Assembly (NCBI GenBank): GCA_019416685.1
Contig: DXWV01000083.1
Coordinates: forward strand, 1 to 55,898
Origin: Bacteroides sp.
GTDB taxonomy: Bacteria; Bacteroidota; Bacteroidia; Bacteroidales; Bacteroidaceae
DNA length: 55,898 nt
Direction: 5' to 3'
Below are positions 41,325-50,721 of this stretch, piece by piece. Below the pieces are notes generated by a model. That model saw only the letters and a program-made list of their open reading frames with translations. It was not told the origin of the DNA and did no database searches. A program made the position numbers and the translations under genes. Position 1 is the first letter of the stretch, and each line of letters begins with the position of its first letter.

Positions 41325-42980
41325 ATGAAACAGAAAGAACTGAAGACAATAAGGTGGACGCCGTCTGCAATTTGCAACAAAATAGGATGGATTGCTGTGG
41401 CAATATTACTGGTTTGCTGCGAAAATGAGCTGATTGACCAATCGGTTGATGTGTCATTTGTGGAACCGGGAGAATCCGTTTCTGTGGACTTTTCTTTATC
41501 AGATATTGAAAGTTATAGTGGAGGAACAGTGACTCGTGGCGAAGTAGATAACGACGTGGTTAGTGAATGGGTAAATGTTTGTCAGGATATTCCGGTTCAA
41601 CGGAGTGCGGAGGATGTGATTTGTGAGCAAATACCTGCTGCTACGTTAGATATTGTGGCTGATAGTACAGACGTACATACCAGGGCCAATATCGTGTTGA
41701 ATAATGTCTTTTTTCGCGTAATAGCCTATTTGAAAAATGGTAATAGTTACACTTATGCCGGTCAGTGCGATTATCAGGCTAAAGGCGCTTCGGCGGCAAC
41801 AGCTGTTAATCCTACAGGTGGTATGCGATTGAAAGCAGGTGTTTATAAATTTGTGGCATACTCTTTTAATTTAACAAGCAATACATTAGGGGCTGCCTTG
41901 TCTAACCCGGTCTATAATGGTACTAATATAAGTGTACCGAATATGAATAATGATTTTATGACTTGCGAAACGGCTGATTTAACAATTCCGGTGGCTAAAC
42001 CGGCAATCAGTTTGAGTTTTGTACATAAGTTTTGTCAGGTGGCTATTAATGTGGCTATATCGGGATTTTCTCCAAATACGGTGACTGTGTGTAATGGTAT
42101 ATATACGAATGCAGGGGGATCGGGCATCGTGTGGAAGGTTGGTCCGGCAGGCAATAACCTTACGTATACAGCGGGCAATTCTCCCTCAGTCAGTAATGCA
42201 ACAGGATTGAATTCGGCCGCCGTGTGGAGTACCCAACGTATTCTCCCTATTACCGGAAAGAAATTGAGGATTAATTTTACGAATTTGAAGATTGGCGGAA
42301 GGACGGCAAATGCTTCCTATGTAGAGACATCAGCAAACGTAGCTTTTCAGCCGGGTGGTAAATATACGATAAAAATCAATTATAAGCCAAGAGTAGGCAT
42401 CAGAGTGGCAGCTGCAGATAACGAAAGTAAACAGTCCACTTGTACGGCTGATAGCAAGAATAAACTGGCTACTTTGACGTGGGCACCAAGTAATTTGAAT
42501 GAAAAAAATACATTTGTAGGCGGGATTAACATATCGTATGCTTATGGTGCATATTTTACTTTCTATAGTACGTATACCGGGTCAAATACTACCAATAATA
42601 CTGATCCTTGTTCAAAAGTGACTCTTGATGGTGGAGGGTGGAGAACGCCGTCAGATAACGAACTACACTATTTAGCGAATTGTGTTATAGATAAGCAGGT
42701 AGTTACCACACCGGCTAAAGGGATGTGGTTTATGAGCAAAACCGTGGGACTCTTCTTACCTGCAGCAGGCGGGCGATATGGGGGAGGCGGTAGTTCTACG
42801 GTAGGTACAGATGAAGTAGGGACAGCTGGAGACTATTGGGGATCGTTATCAAGGGTCGATGAAGGTCAGCCAGATTTTGCATGGTGCTTATATTTTTACG
42901 GAGGTTCCGTAGATCCCAAGGTGAATACTCACGTGAATACAGCTTGTTCTGTTCGTTGTGTAAAAGGTACAAAATATTAA
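41325..42980 (+). CDS. Fimbrillin with C-terminal FISUMP domain
   Basis: 551 aa, lipobox LLVCC (Cys31/32) and two TR sites (Arg71 VTRG, Arg120 HTRA). The central fimbrillin domain has FFRVIAYLKNGNSYTYAG, GVYKFVAYSFN, LSFVHKFCQVAINVAISG and FQPGGKYTIKINY. From about residue 395 a FISUMP (Fibrobacter major paralogous) domain follows: KLATLTWAPSNLNEK, GGGWRTPSDNELHYLANC and a terminal ACSVRCVKG. These domains have a C-type-lectin-like fold, so this is a candidate adhesive tip subunit. Confidence 0.82.
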   Translation: MKQKELKTIRWTPSAICNKIGWIAVAILLVCCENELIDQSVDVSFVEPGESVSVDFSLSDIESYSGGTVTRGEVDNDVVSEWVNVCQDIPVQRSAEDVICEQIPAATLDIVADSTDVHTRANIVLNNVFFRVIAYLKNGNSYTYAGQCDYQAKGASAATAVNPTGGMRLKAGVYKFVAYSFNLTSNTLGAALSNPVYNGTNISVPNMNNDFMTCETADLTIPVAKPAISLSFVHKFCQVAINVAISGFSPNTVTVCNGIYTNAGGSGIVWKVGPAGNNLTYTAGNSPSVSNATGLNSAAVWSTQRILPITGKKLRINFTNLKIGGRTANASYVETSANVAFQPGGKYTIKINYKPRVGIRVAAADNESKQSTCTADSKNKLATLTWAPSNLNEKNTFVGGINISYAYGAYFTFYSTYTGSNTTNNTDPCSKVTLDGGGWRTPSDNELHYLANCVIDKQVVTTPAKGMWFMSKTVGLFLPAAGGRYGGGGSSTVGTDEVGTAGDYWGSLSRVDEGQPDFAWCLYFYGGSVDPKVNTHVNTACSVRCVKGTKY

Positions 42981-43012
42981 TGACAAGTATATTCACTTTT
43001 TATAAATTGGAG

Positions 43013-44005
43013 ATGAAACAAATATTGTTCTTTATTTTACATATTGGTATGTTTTTGATAACAATACTATTGTATGCTTGCTCTACTGATGAATTACAGA
43101 TAATTCATGACAAGTCAACAGCTGTTCTATGTATTAGTTCGGTTGCTACCAATTTGCTGGAAACTACCGTAGGAACAAATACCCGTGCATCTACTATCAT
43201 ATTGAATAAGGAAACAGACAAGATTGGCGTTTTTCTTTTGGCCGATCCTGCCAACGGGTATCCCGAAACAATATTAAATCGGGCATATGTGTATGGGAGT
43301 CCTATGTGGAAGTCGGAAGCCGAATTAACCCTACAGGATGAAGCTGCCCGAATGATAGCAGTTTATCCTTATAATGAAAGTCAGAATTCGATGGATGTTC
43401 GTTTGAATAGTGGTGTGTATAATCTGGCAAATGAGTATTATTATCAGAATTTTAAGGCTTCGTTTATTAATACTTCAGTAGCGTTAAGTTTAAAGCGAGC
43501 TTATTCTTTATTGCGATTTGTAATTATTAAAGGTGAGAAAGAAGCATCTACCGGAAAAGGAGAATATACGGGAGACGGAAGCGTTAGCGAGCTTTCTTTC
43601 ACGGCAAATATTCGTGCGGAAGGTACACTCGACCTCATCAATGAGACTGTTTCGGGAAACACTGCCAATGTAACATTACGTACCGATTTTGGCGGAACGT
43701 CTGTAACGGCTGTTAAAGTGTCTGAATTGGCAGGCAGTTTACGTCCTCCTTATGCCGATTTTCTGATAGTACCTTGTTCGCCGGGAGGTGATATAACATT
43801 TTTTGTCACTATTGACGGCAAACAGAAAAGTGCTAAGTTACCTATAACCGCCTTGTTGGGTACGACCGGCAGAATAGATGCTGGAATAAAATATGAAATA
43901 CAGATTGTGATTCGTCCCACAACTCTTGATGTGATAAAGGGACTGACTACGGAAGAGTGGACAGGAGAAGATACATCTGTAGAGGGTAGTTATGTGATAC
44001 AATAA
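43013..44005 (+). CDS. Fimbrillin family lipoprotein
   Basis: 330 aa from ATG 43013, chosen because it begins a clean signal peptide (lipobox LYAC, Cys23). The frame is open upstream into the previous gene but that part has no signal. Processing-like NTRA at Arg58. Blocks: DKIGVFLLADPANGYPE, ARMIAVYPYNESQ, SVALSLKRAYSLLRFVIIKG, ADFLIVPCSPGGDITFFVTIDGK, KYEIQIVIRPTTLDV. Confidence 0.85.
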   Translation: MKQILFFILHIGMFLITILLYACSTDELQIIHDKSTAVLCISSVATNLLETTVGTNTRASTIILNKETDKIGVFLLADPANGYPETILNRAYVYGSPMWKSEAELTLQDEAARMIAVYPYNESQNSMDVRLNSGVYNLANEYYYQNFKASFINTSVALSLKRAYSLLRFVIIKGEKEASTGKGEYTGDGSVSELSFTANIRAEGTLDLINETVSGNTANVTLRTDFGGTSVTAVKVSELAGSLRPPYADFLIVPCSPGGDITFFVTIDGKQKSAKLPITALLGTTGRIDAGIKYEIQIVIRPTTLDVIKGLTTEEWTGEDTSVEGSYVIQ

Positions 44006-44018
44006 AAAAAGAACGGAG

Positions 44019-44963
44019 ATGAGAATGAATAATTTGATTTATGTATTATCGGTTTCTTTGTTTTTTGTAAGTTGTGTAGACAGAGATGAAAGAGGCATTA
44101 CATCCCTTCAGCCGGAGAAAACGATTGTGCCTCTTAGCGTTAACCATGTACGTGTGTCTGAACTACTTACCAGTAGAAGTGTAGTTGTGCCCACTGTTGA
44201 GAAGATCGGTTTTTTTGTGAAGGGTGACGGGCACTATGCGGAAGTGAACAATCTGCAGGGAGTTTTTAGCGCTGACCGTCAAAGATGGGTTCCTAATGAT
44301 AGTATCTGGCTCAATAATACTGCTGCACAGATAGGGGTTTATTATCCCTATGATCTGTTTCAGGATACTCCGGAAAAACTGGTATTAAAAGCTATCAAAC
44401 GACCTGTAGACGGATCAAAAGATTTGTGGAGTAACCGGTTTACGGCAGATAATGTGAAAACGAATATTGATCTGGAGCTCAAACAACTTTATGCCCGTTT
44501 GCGACTGACCTTTGTGCTGGACGCAGATGCTTTGTATACGGGTGACGCCAATATGACACGTTTGTATGTTACCGGAGCCGATATTTATAGTGGAGCTTTA
44601 TATACTCCCGTAAATGGTACGTACGGGGACTATACGGGAGTCGGTACTTTTGACCCGGGTATTGAACAGGTTAAAATAGTTGGCACGGATGCTACGTCAC
44701 CCGGTGCTGTGTGCATTGATTTGCTTATGATTCCTGCTGCCGTTCTGACGGAGCCGGTCATCATTGTGGCAACTGTAGATGGAAAAGTGATGCGTGTCAC
44801 TATTCCTAAAGATAAGTTAGGAGGCACTCTTGCTGCCGGACGCCTTAATAATGTAGTTATCAAACTGAAACCCACTTCACTGTTTTTTTCTGACATTGAA
44901 ATAGAAGACTGGAATGTGCAGACAGAGTTTGAAGCCGGTGGAGCGGAATTTATAGTGATATGA
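44019..44963 (+). CDS. Fimbrillin family lipoprotein
   Basis: 314 aa, lipobox FVSC (Cys19), processing-like SRSV (Arg53). Blocks: EKIGFFVKGDGHYAEVNN, WVPNDSIWLNN, QIGVYYPYDLFQ, IDLELKQLYARLRLTFVLD, VCIDLLMIPAAVLTEPVIIVATVDGK, and RLNNVVIKLKPTSL. It closely resembles the next gene in layout and in several blocks (IGFFVK, DSIWLN, LLLIPRAL-type), suggesting tandem duplication. Confidence 0.85.
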   Translation: MRMNNLIYVLSVSLFFVSCVDRDERGITSLQPEKTIVPLSVNHVRVSELLTSRSVVVPTVEKIGFFVKGDGHYAEVNNLQGVFSADRQRWVPNDSIWLNNTAAQIGVYYPYDLFQDTPEKLVLKAIKRPVDGSKDLWSNRFTADNVKTNIDLELKQLYARLRLTFVLDADALYTGDANMTRLYVTGADIYSGALYTPVNGTYGDYTGVGTFDPGIEQVKIVGTDATSPGAVCIDLLMIPAAVLTEPVIIVATVDGKVMRVTIPKDKLGGTLAAGRLNNVVIKLKPTSLFFSDIEIEDWNVQTEFEAGGAEFIVI

Positions 44964-44997
44964 TAAAACGGATAAAACTCCTAAACAAGAAAATAGT

Positions 44998-45978
44998 ATG
45001 TATAGCGTAATAAAGAATAAGTTCGTAACTTTTATGTATATCCTGGCTGTGGCATGGATGGTGGCATGCACACAAGATGATGACCATAACCTAACAGGTA
45101 CTCATATAGCTTTGGAAGACGGAACCCGGACTTCGTTGGGGATTGTTTCCGCCTCTTTGAACAGTGATGCTATAGCTACTCGCGCTTCTTCTTATCCTAC
45201 AGATGGGATGCATCGCATTGGCTTCTTTGTAAAGGCGGATGTTCCGAATGGTTATACATCGGTGAGTAACAGGGAGGGAATATACAGTGGCGCTCCACGT
45301 AACCTTTGGCTACCTATAGACAGTATTTGGCTGAATGAGCACCTTGCCGATCTGGCTGTTTATGCACCTTATGATGCTACCCAACCTACTACTGGTGTAC
45401 TGAATCTTGTAGCGGGATTGCGTACAGATGCATCAAAAGATATTTGGTATAAGCATTTTACGGCTAACAACCGGACTCAGAGGGATACCCCTGCTTCACT
45501 TTCTCTGCTACTGAATCATGTCTACACCCGCTTGACTTTTGTTTTTTACCGGGATGTATCTTATTCGAGTGCAGCAACTGTTTCTGATTTGAAACTGACG
45601 GGTACCAATATCTATACAAAGGCTGTATTTAACCCTTTTGACGAGAATGAAGTCAGCCGGTATACTTGTTCGGTACCCGGAGTTGACGTGGCTCTTTCTG
45701 TACCTCTTACGGCGGGTGAGGATAAAGAGACCGGAGCTGTCTTTGATTTGTTGCTCATCCCGCGCGCTTTGACAGAAGGTATTACCGCTACTGTCACTGT
45801 AAATAGTAGAGAGATGCAGGTCACTATTCCTCCGGGCAGTTTTGCGAATCGGTTGGAGGCCGGTAAACATTATCGTGTTACCGTGAAGCTGATGGCTGCC
45901 GGATTGGATATAACGTCTGTAACAGCACTTGCCTGGGAGGACATAGAAGTGGGAGATGAGAATGCTGCATTTGAATAA
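44998..45978 (+). CDS. Fimbrillin family lipoprotein
   Basis: 326 aa, lipobox MVAC (Cys24), processing-like ATRA (Arg62). Blocks: HRIGFFVKADVPNGYTSVSNREGIYSG, LPIDSIWLNEHLADLAVYAPYD, LSLLLNHVYTRLTFVFYRDV, FDLLLIPRALTEGITATVTVNSREMQVTIPPGSF, HYRVTVKLMAAGLDI. Nearest relative in the window is the gene at 44019. Confidence 0.85.
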   Translation: MYSVIKNKFVTFMYILAVAWMVACTQDDDHNLTGTHIALEDGTRTSLGIVSASLNSDAIATRASSYPTDGMHRIGFFVKADVPNGYTSVSNREGIYSGAPRNLWLPIDSIWLNEHLADLAVYAPYDATQPTTGVLNLVAGLRTDASKDIWYKHFTANNRTQRDTPASLSLLLNHVYTRLTFVFYRDVSYSSAATVSDLKLTGTNIYTKAVFNPFDENEVSRYTCSVPGVDVALSVPLTAGEDKETGAVFDLLLIPRALTEGITATVTVNSREMQVTIPPGSFANRLEAGKHYRVTVKLMAAGLDITSVTALAWEDIEVGDENAAFE

Positions 45979-45998
45979 AGAGTAAACGAGAAACGAAG

Positions 45999-46958
45999 AT
46001 GAACAGAATGTATAAAGAGAAACGAAACAGGTTGATTGGTATTTTTATCCTATTATGCATGGGATTGGCCGGTTGTTCGGAATATGAAAGACAGTCGGAG
46101 GAGATACAAAGAAACCCCGTCCCGTTGATGGTGGTTTCGGCTACGGTTGTCGATGAGCCTGGAAGGGGAAACGGGAGCGACAGGACCCGTGTGGCGGTTC
46201 CTGTGTCATTGAAAAACGGAGATCGGATTGGCGTTTTCCTGACAGCTACTTCCGGAAACTACATGAATACGTGTTACACCCGTAATAGTGGGATATGGAG
46301 ACCTAAGACGCCGGAAGACCGTTCCTCTCTCTTAGGGGCCGGGAAGGTTTGTGCCTATTACCCGTGGGGAGCTGCTGCTGTTACTACTGATTTTTCTCTC
46401 ATTCCGCAGTTGTATACGGTTGAAAATGATATTTGTTTTGCAACGAATCAAGACATAGACGATAGTAAGGGACAGGTTTCTGTAGCATTTGAAATGAAGC
46501 ACGCGTATGCTATGCTGGAGTTAGATGTCGTTCGTTCCACCACGCAGGATGATGCTTTATTGACTGCCCTGAAGCTGGAGAACAGTGCGTTGCCTGCACA
46601 CCGACTTCTGGATATTACTACAGGTAGTTATGGCACGCTTACTACGGCAGGTGAACTTGCATTTCAGGAGGTGAATATCACGCTTTCAAAGAATAATACC
46701 ATACCGCTGAAAATTTTGTTACCTCCCAGTGACTTGCTCAACGGTTCGGGGCTTAAAGTGACTTTTATACTTTATGGAAAAATTCTATCCTTTACGGTGC
46801 CGACGAATGGTGTGATGAAGAAGTTGGAGGCAGGAAAACGCTACAAAGTGACAGTGAATACAAACGGTACTTATTATGTCGTAGGAGAGGTTACTCTGGC
46901 AGAATGGAGTTTGCAGGATATGGATAATGGAGGAACTGGTTATGTTCCGCTTTCCTGA
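45999..46958 (+). CDS. Fimbrillin family lipoprotein
   Basis: 319 aa, lipobox LAGC (Cys26), processing-like RTRV (Arg64). Blocks: GDRIGVFLTATSGNYMNTC, GKVCAYYPWGAAAV, QVSVAFEMKHAYAMLELDVVRS, NTIPLKILLPPSDLLNGSGLKVTFILYGK, RYKVTVNTNGTYYVVGEVTLAEW. A second in-frame ATG at 46008 is possible as the start. Confidence 0.84.
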   Translation: MNRMYKEKRNRLIGIFILLCMGLAGCSEYERQSEEIQRNPVPLMVVSATVVDEPGRGNGSDRTRVAVPVSLKNGDRIGVFLTATSGNYMNTCYTRNSGIWRPKTPEDRSSLLGAGKVCAYYPWGAAAVTTDFSLIPQLYTVENDICFATNQDIDDSKGQVSVAFEMKHAYAMLELDVVRSTTQDDALLTALKLENSALPAHRLLDITTGSYGTLTTAGELAFQEVNITLSKNNTIPLKILLPPSDLLNGSGLKVTFILYGKILSFTVPTNGVMKKLEAGKRYKVTVNTNGTYYVVGEVTLAEWSLQDMDNGGTGYVPLS

Positions 46959-46981
46959 ATTTAAATCGATTTTTTTTAGTA

Positions 46982-47944
46982 ATGAAACGAATGAGTAAGT
47001 GTATGAATCTGAAAATATTTTTGGGTATTACCTCTTCTTTTTTATGGATCGCTTGTACGCCCGAACATCCGGAAGGGCGTGACAAAGAAATTTCTTCTGG
47101 CAATTTTGCTCCGGTGTATATTGCTTCGGCCCGGGTGGATATGGAGGCTGCTACCAGGATAGATGCGGGCATTATTACTGTTCCGGGTAGCAGGTTGGTT
47201 TTGTTTCGTCCCGCCGGTGGAGGATGGGAGGCCCAGAACGAAGTGCTTTATGAATACCGGGCAGCTGATGGTTGGGTGCCGGCTACAACGGATACTCTTT
47301 TTGTGGACGAGAGACCATCAGCCCTCTACGCTGTATATGACCCGCAAGGGCTTGTGACATTTACTCCGGGCACTACAGTGACAGAAAATAAACTATTGGC
47401 ACAGGCGTATGCCGAAGATCAATTGTGGTTTTATGATAACTCGCAGACAACGGTTGCAGGCAGCCGGGCAGCTGCTTTTTATCTACTTCCTGTTTATGCC
47501 CGGATTACTTTAAATATTACCCGACATCCGGCAAACTACATAGATGGTGATTGCCATATTGGTGATGTTGTTTTGCAGCAGGGTGCTGATTTTGTTCAGG
47601 CAGCAGTGATGGATATTGCAACAGCAACATTGGCAGAAGAGGACAAATCAGCGACAGGCATTTGCCTGCAAAATATGAATGTGGACTTAGTGCCCGGTGG
47701 AAAGAATGACAGTTATGATAAATTGGTGCCTCCGCAAAGATTGGTCGATGGACTAAAGATTACCTTGAATGTGGATGGTAAAGAACTATCAGTTATTGTA
47801 CCATTGCCGGAGAACTGTCTGAAATCGGGTAATCACTATTACATTACCTTGACTGTGACAAATACCGGAATTGTTGTGTCGGATATTTTGATGAAAGAGT
47901 ATACTGACGGAGGCACAATAATTAGTAAAGATACAGGGATTTAA
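46982..47944 (+). CDS. Fimbrillin family lipoprotein
   Basis: 320 aa, lipobox WIAC (Cys25), processing-like ATRI (Arg59). Blocks: GSRLVLFRPAGGGWEAQNEV, RPSALYAVYDPQG, AAFYLLPVYARITLNITRHPANYIDGDCHIGDVVLQ, LVPPQRLVDGLKITLNVDGKELSVIVPLPENCLKSG. Shares the NITRH...GDC block with the gene at 40325. Confidence 0.84.
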   Translation: MKRMSKCMNLKIFLGITSSFLWIACTPEHPEGRDKEISSGNFAPVYIASARVDMEAATRIDAGIITVPGSRLVLFRPAGGGWEAQNEVLYEYRAADGWVPATTDTLFVDERPSALYAVYDPQGLVTFTPGTTVTENKLLAQAYAEDQLWFYDNSQTTVAGSRAAAFYLLPVYARITLNITRHPANYIDGDCHIGDVVLQQGADFVQAAVMDIATATLAEEDKSATGICLQNMNVDLVPGGKNDSYDKLVPPQRLVDGLKITLNVDGKELSVIVPLPENCLKSGNHYYITLTVTNTGIVVSDILMKEYTDGGTIISKDTGI

Positions 47945-47961
47945 GACTATAAATAACAGAT

Positions 47962-49530
47962 ATGGATATGAACCGATACAATCGTCTATTAATAAAAATG
48001 TGCATGAACACCTATACAGTGCTTATGTGTGTGGGATGTGTAAATAGTGAAGAATACCTGCAAGTTTCTCATGGAGAACCGGACGGAAAACAGGTAGCTG
48101 TTCATATATTAACACAGGGAATAAGACCTTATGGCAGGGAAGCCGGAAAGAGTTTTGCCCGGAATAAGGGGGAAGTGAACAGAGTATGTTTCTTGGAAAG
48201 TTACGAGGATAAATATACGTTGGAAACCATTATAGAGGAGACGCCGGATACGGCGTTTGCTATTACTCGATCGGAAGCTGCACTTGACTTAACTACCTTG
48301 CGGGTGGTAGTGTATGATGCAAAGGGGGAAATAACAGGAAACTGTGCCTATGATGTAGCGGATGGAGTTGCTACACCCAAAGAGGGGCAACAACTTGTTT
48401 TACATAATAGTACTGATCCGTATACCTTTTATTGCTATACACCTGCCAATGATATGGATATGAATACAAAGCAGGTGACTGTAAGTAACGGAGACAACTT
48501 TGCTTATTGTCAGTTTGAGGAAACGGTGAACTCTGCTTCCGGAACTTTGGATCTGACAATTCCTGCACTGACGCCATTGATGAGTAAACTCCATTTTAGA
48601 GTAAATGCATCGGAAGATCAGTATGCTGTTGAAGAGAAGCATAACCCATCTATTGAATGTGCCGGGACGATGACCGGGACTTTGGCTAACACTGGTGTCT
48701 GGACTTTGGGTGATGCGGCTATTATTTCTACTCCGTCTGCGGGGCGATCGGTATCTTTTACAAGTAACAGTGAGACATATATGATTCCTGTAACTAATGC
48801 AGGTGCTTTGACTTTTTCGATGAGCCGCCTTGTAGTAGGAAATATATCGAGAACAGGTCCTGCATTTACTACGCCCGGAGGCGTTAAGCTGGAGGCAGGG
48901 AAGAAATATACGGTTTCGGTCACAGTGAAACGGAATATGTATTTGCAGCCGGCCGGATTGGGATTGAAAGTGGCAACCGGTAACTTGATGTATGTATCAG
49001 GAAAATGGAAGTTGGCTCCGGATCAGGGGTATTACACTTATTCGCCGAAAGGAGGAGATTATTTTTGTTGGAGGATAGCTGACCCGAATAATTTTGGTGA
49101 TCGTGTTTGGGGAACTACTATGGATGAATTAAATCAGGCTTGCTCAAATGTATTAGGATCCGGTTGGCGTGTACCTACCAAAACCGATATTGAAAAAATT
49201 GCCACTATGCCTTGGGTATGGGGTAAATACAAATCAAGTGGTAATGCCAAAGCTGAAACATATGGATGCTATGTAGGTATTAATAATATAACTACCGCCC
49301 AAAATAACCAGGACAGCTATCTTTTTCTTCCGGGTGCAGGATATCGGGTGAATGATGTAACTAATCCCCGTATGGAGAATTTTGGAGTTACTAATTATTG
49401 GAGTAGTGAATATATAAAATTTTTTGATACAGAGGGAGGCCATTGCCTGTCTGTTTCAGAAGATTATGGATTGGTTGCCTCTTCAAGCAGAGGAGATTTT
49501 GGCTTTTTGATTCGTTGCGTATCAAACTAA
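47962..49530 (+). CDS. Fimbrillin-like lipoprotein with C-terminal FISUMP domain
   Basis: 522 aa, lipobox CVGC (Cys26). A TR site near the usual place is not obvious (Arg103 in ITRS is late). The central fimbrillin part has LTTLRVVVYDAKGEITGNC, PYTFYCYTPANDMD, LDLTIPALTPLMSKLHFRVN and LEAGKKYTVSVTVKRNMYL. From about residue 330 a FISUMP domain follows: LGLKVATGNLMYVSGKWKLA, GSGWRVPTKTDIEKIATM, SYLFLPGAGYR, VTNYWSSEY and terminal FLIRCVSN. A candidate distal tip adhesin, as it is the last pilin-like gene. Confidence 0.8.
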   Translation: MDMNRYNRLLIKMCMNTYTVLMCVGCVNSEEYLQVSHGEPDGKQVAVHILTQGIRPYGREAGKSFARNKGEVNRVCFLESYEDKYTLETIIEETPDTAFAITRSEAALDLTTLRVVVYDAKGEITGNCAYDVADGVATPKEGQQLVLHNSTDPYTFYCYTPANDMDMNTKQVTVSNGDNFAYCQFEETVNSASGTLDLTIPALTPLMSKLHFRVNASEDQYAVEEKHNPSIECAGTMTGTLANTGVWTLGDAAIISTPSAGRSVSFTSNSETYMIPVTNAGALTFSMSRLVVGNISRTGPAFTTPGGVKLEAGKKYTVSVTVKRNMYLQPAGLGLKVATGNLMYVSGKWKLAPDQGYYTYSPKGGDYFCWRIADPNNFGDRVWGTTMDELNQACSNVLGSGWRVPTKTDIEKIATMPWVWGKYKSSGNAKAETYGCYVGINNITTAQNNQDSYLFLPGAGYRVNDVTNPRMENFGVTNYWSSEYIKFFDTEGGHCLSVSEDYGLVASSSRGDFGFLIRCVSN

Positions 49531-49534
49531 GAGT

Positions 49535-50557
49535 ATGGATTATGAATCATATATTTATCGGTTGAGGAGGATGCATCAGGTACATTTCATTCCTTTAGTA
49601 CTATGGATCGGAATGACTGTGATAGGTAGCTGGCTCATTGGGTGTACTTCGGGGGATAAGGCGGTCAATCGTTTGATTAGAGAAGAAGCTAAGGAAGAAT
49701 CGGCTACATTTTCTCCAGAAATGAGTCATTGCTTCCGATTGCCGGAGATTCCGCAGGTGATAACAGACGTACAGGAGCAGACAAACTACATTGTTACACA
49801 CTATTGGCAGTATTGCTCTTTTGAGGATACAACCTTTGTCCGCAGTGACACTCTTGAGCAGATTTTTGCCGATTTTATAAGAGTTCTGACATATACGGAT
49901 GATGAGATAGCTGTACAGGCTATTCGGAATCTGCTTGTGGCCTCGGAAAACGATTCGGTGGCCCGATATCGTTTTCGTAACCTTAGTGAACATTATCTTG
50001 ACGACCCGAATTCGCCCCTTCGTAATGAAGTGTATTATATAGGAGTGTTGGAACAAATTATCGGTTCGAATTATTTGAGATCGGGTGAGAAATTACGTTA
50101 CGAAGACCGTCTGAAACAAATAAAGAAGAATCGTCCGGGAATGGTAGCGACTAACTTTATTTATACTCAGGCGAATGGTAAACGGGCAACACTCTATGGA
50201 GTAAAAGCGAAGTACACCTTACTTTTTTTTTATGATCCGGATTGTGAAACTTGTAAAGAGATGAAACGAATCATGAAAGAGGATGTTTGGATACAGGAAC
50301 TTCTACGTCAGAAATTACTTTGTATTCTGGCGATTTATCCCGGGGAGGAAGTAAATGAATGGGTGCGCGGACTGGTAGGTATGCCGATGAATTGGACAGT
50401 GGGATACGATGCCGGTCAACAGATATATGGTAAACAACTTTACAGCCTGCGTGCATTGCCCAGTTTCTATCTTTTGGATAGTAAGAAACGGGTTTTGCTG
50501 AAGGATGTAGCATTAAATAGTGTACTTTATTATTTGCGACATAGCATAGAGGAATAA
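49535..50557 (+). CDS. Thioredoxin-fold lipoprotein (TlpA-like)
   Basis: 340 aa. The N-terminus is a hydrophobic signal with lipobox LIGC after a basic leader; the start may be ATG 49535 or 49571. A helical domain (about 55-200) comes first, resembling the DUF5106 region of Bacteroides thioredoxin-like lipoproteins. The C-terminal thioredoxin fold (about 205-335) has LLFFYDPDCETCKEM (CxxC: CETC) and the cis-Pro loop ALPSFYLLD. It is the last gene of the fimbrial run, 4 bp after the preceding stop, and may form or repair disulphides in the Cys-containing subunits. Confidence 0.82.
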   Translation: MDYESYIYRLRRMHQVHFIPLVLWIGMTVIGSWLIGCTSGDKAVNRLIREEAKEESATFSPEMSHCFRLPEIPQVITDVQEQTNYIVTHYWQYCSFEDTTFVRSDTLEQIFADFIRVLTYTDDEIAVQAIRNLLVASENDSVARYRFRNLSEHYLDDPNSPLRNEVYYIGVLEQIIGSNYLRSGEKLRYEDRLKQIKKNRPGMVATNFIYTQANGKRATLYGVKAKYTLLFFYDPDCETCKEMKRIMKEDVWIQELLRQKLLCILAIYPGEEVNEWVRGLVGMPMNWTVGYDAGQQIYGKQLYSLRALPSFYLLDSKKRVLLKDVALNSVLYYLRHSIEE

Positions 50558-50643
50558 AGAAGATGGAAAAAAGCAGGTCCCGATAATAAATCAATTATGT
50601 ACAAAAGTGTTTGTCATTTGTTACTTATCAAACAAAAAACGGA

Positions 50644-50673
50644 GGAGAATCCGGTCGGGACTTCTTTTTTTCT
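50644..50673 (+). terminator. Probable terminator of the fimbrial operon
   Basis: AGAATCC pairs with GGACTTCT (one bulged C, 5-base loop) and is followed by a T run. It lies about 90 bp after the last fimbrial gene and before a gene with its own strong ribosome-binding site. Confidence 0.6.
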
Positions 50674-50721
50674 CATAACGCATTGATGGAATTACTTTAA
50701 AAAGACAAAGGAGAAACACAC

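Noticed and set aside
42881..43012. N-terminal extension of the fimbrillin at 43013
   Set aside because: It overlaps the end of the previous gene and lacks a signal peptide; the ATG at 43013 starts a normal lipoprotein signal.
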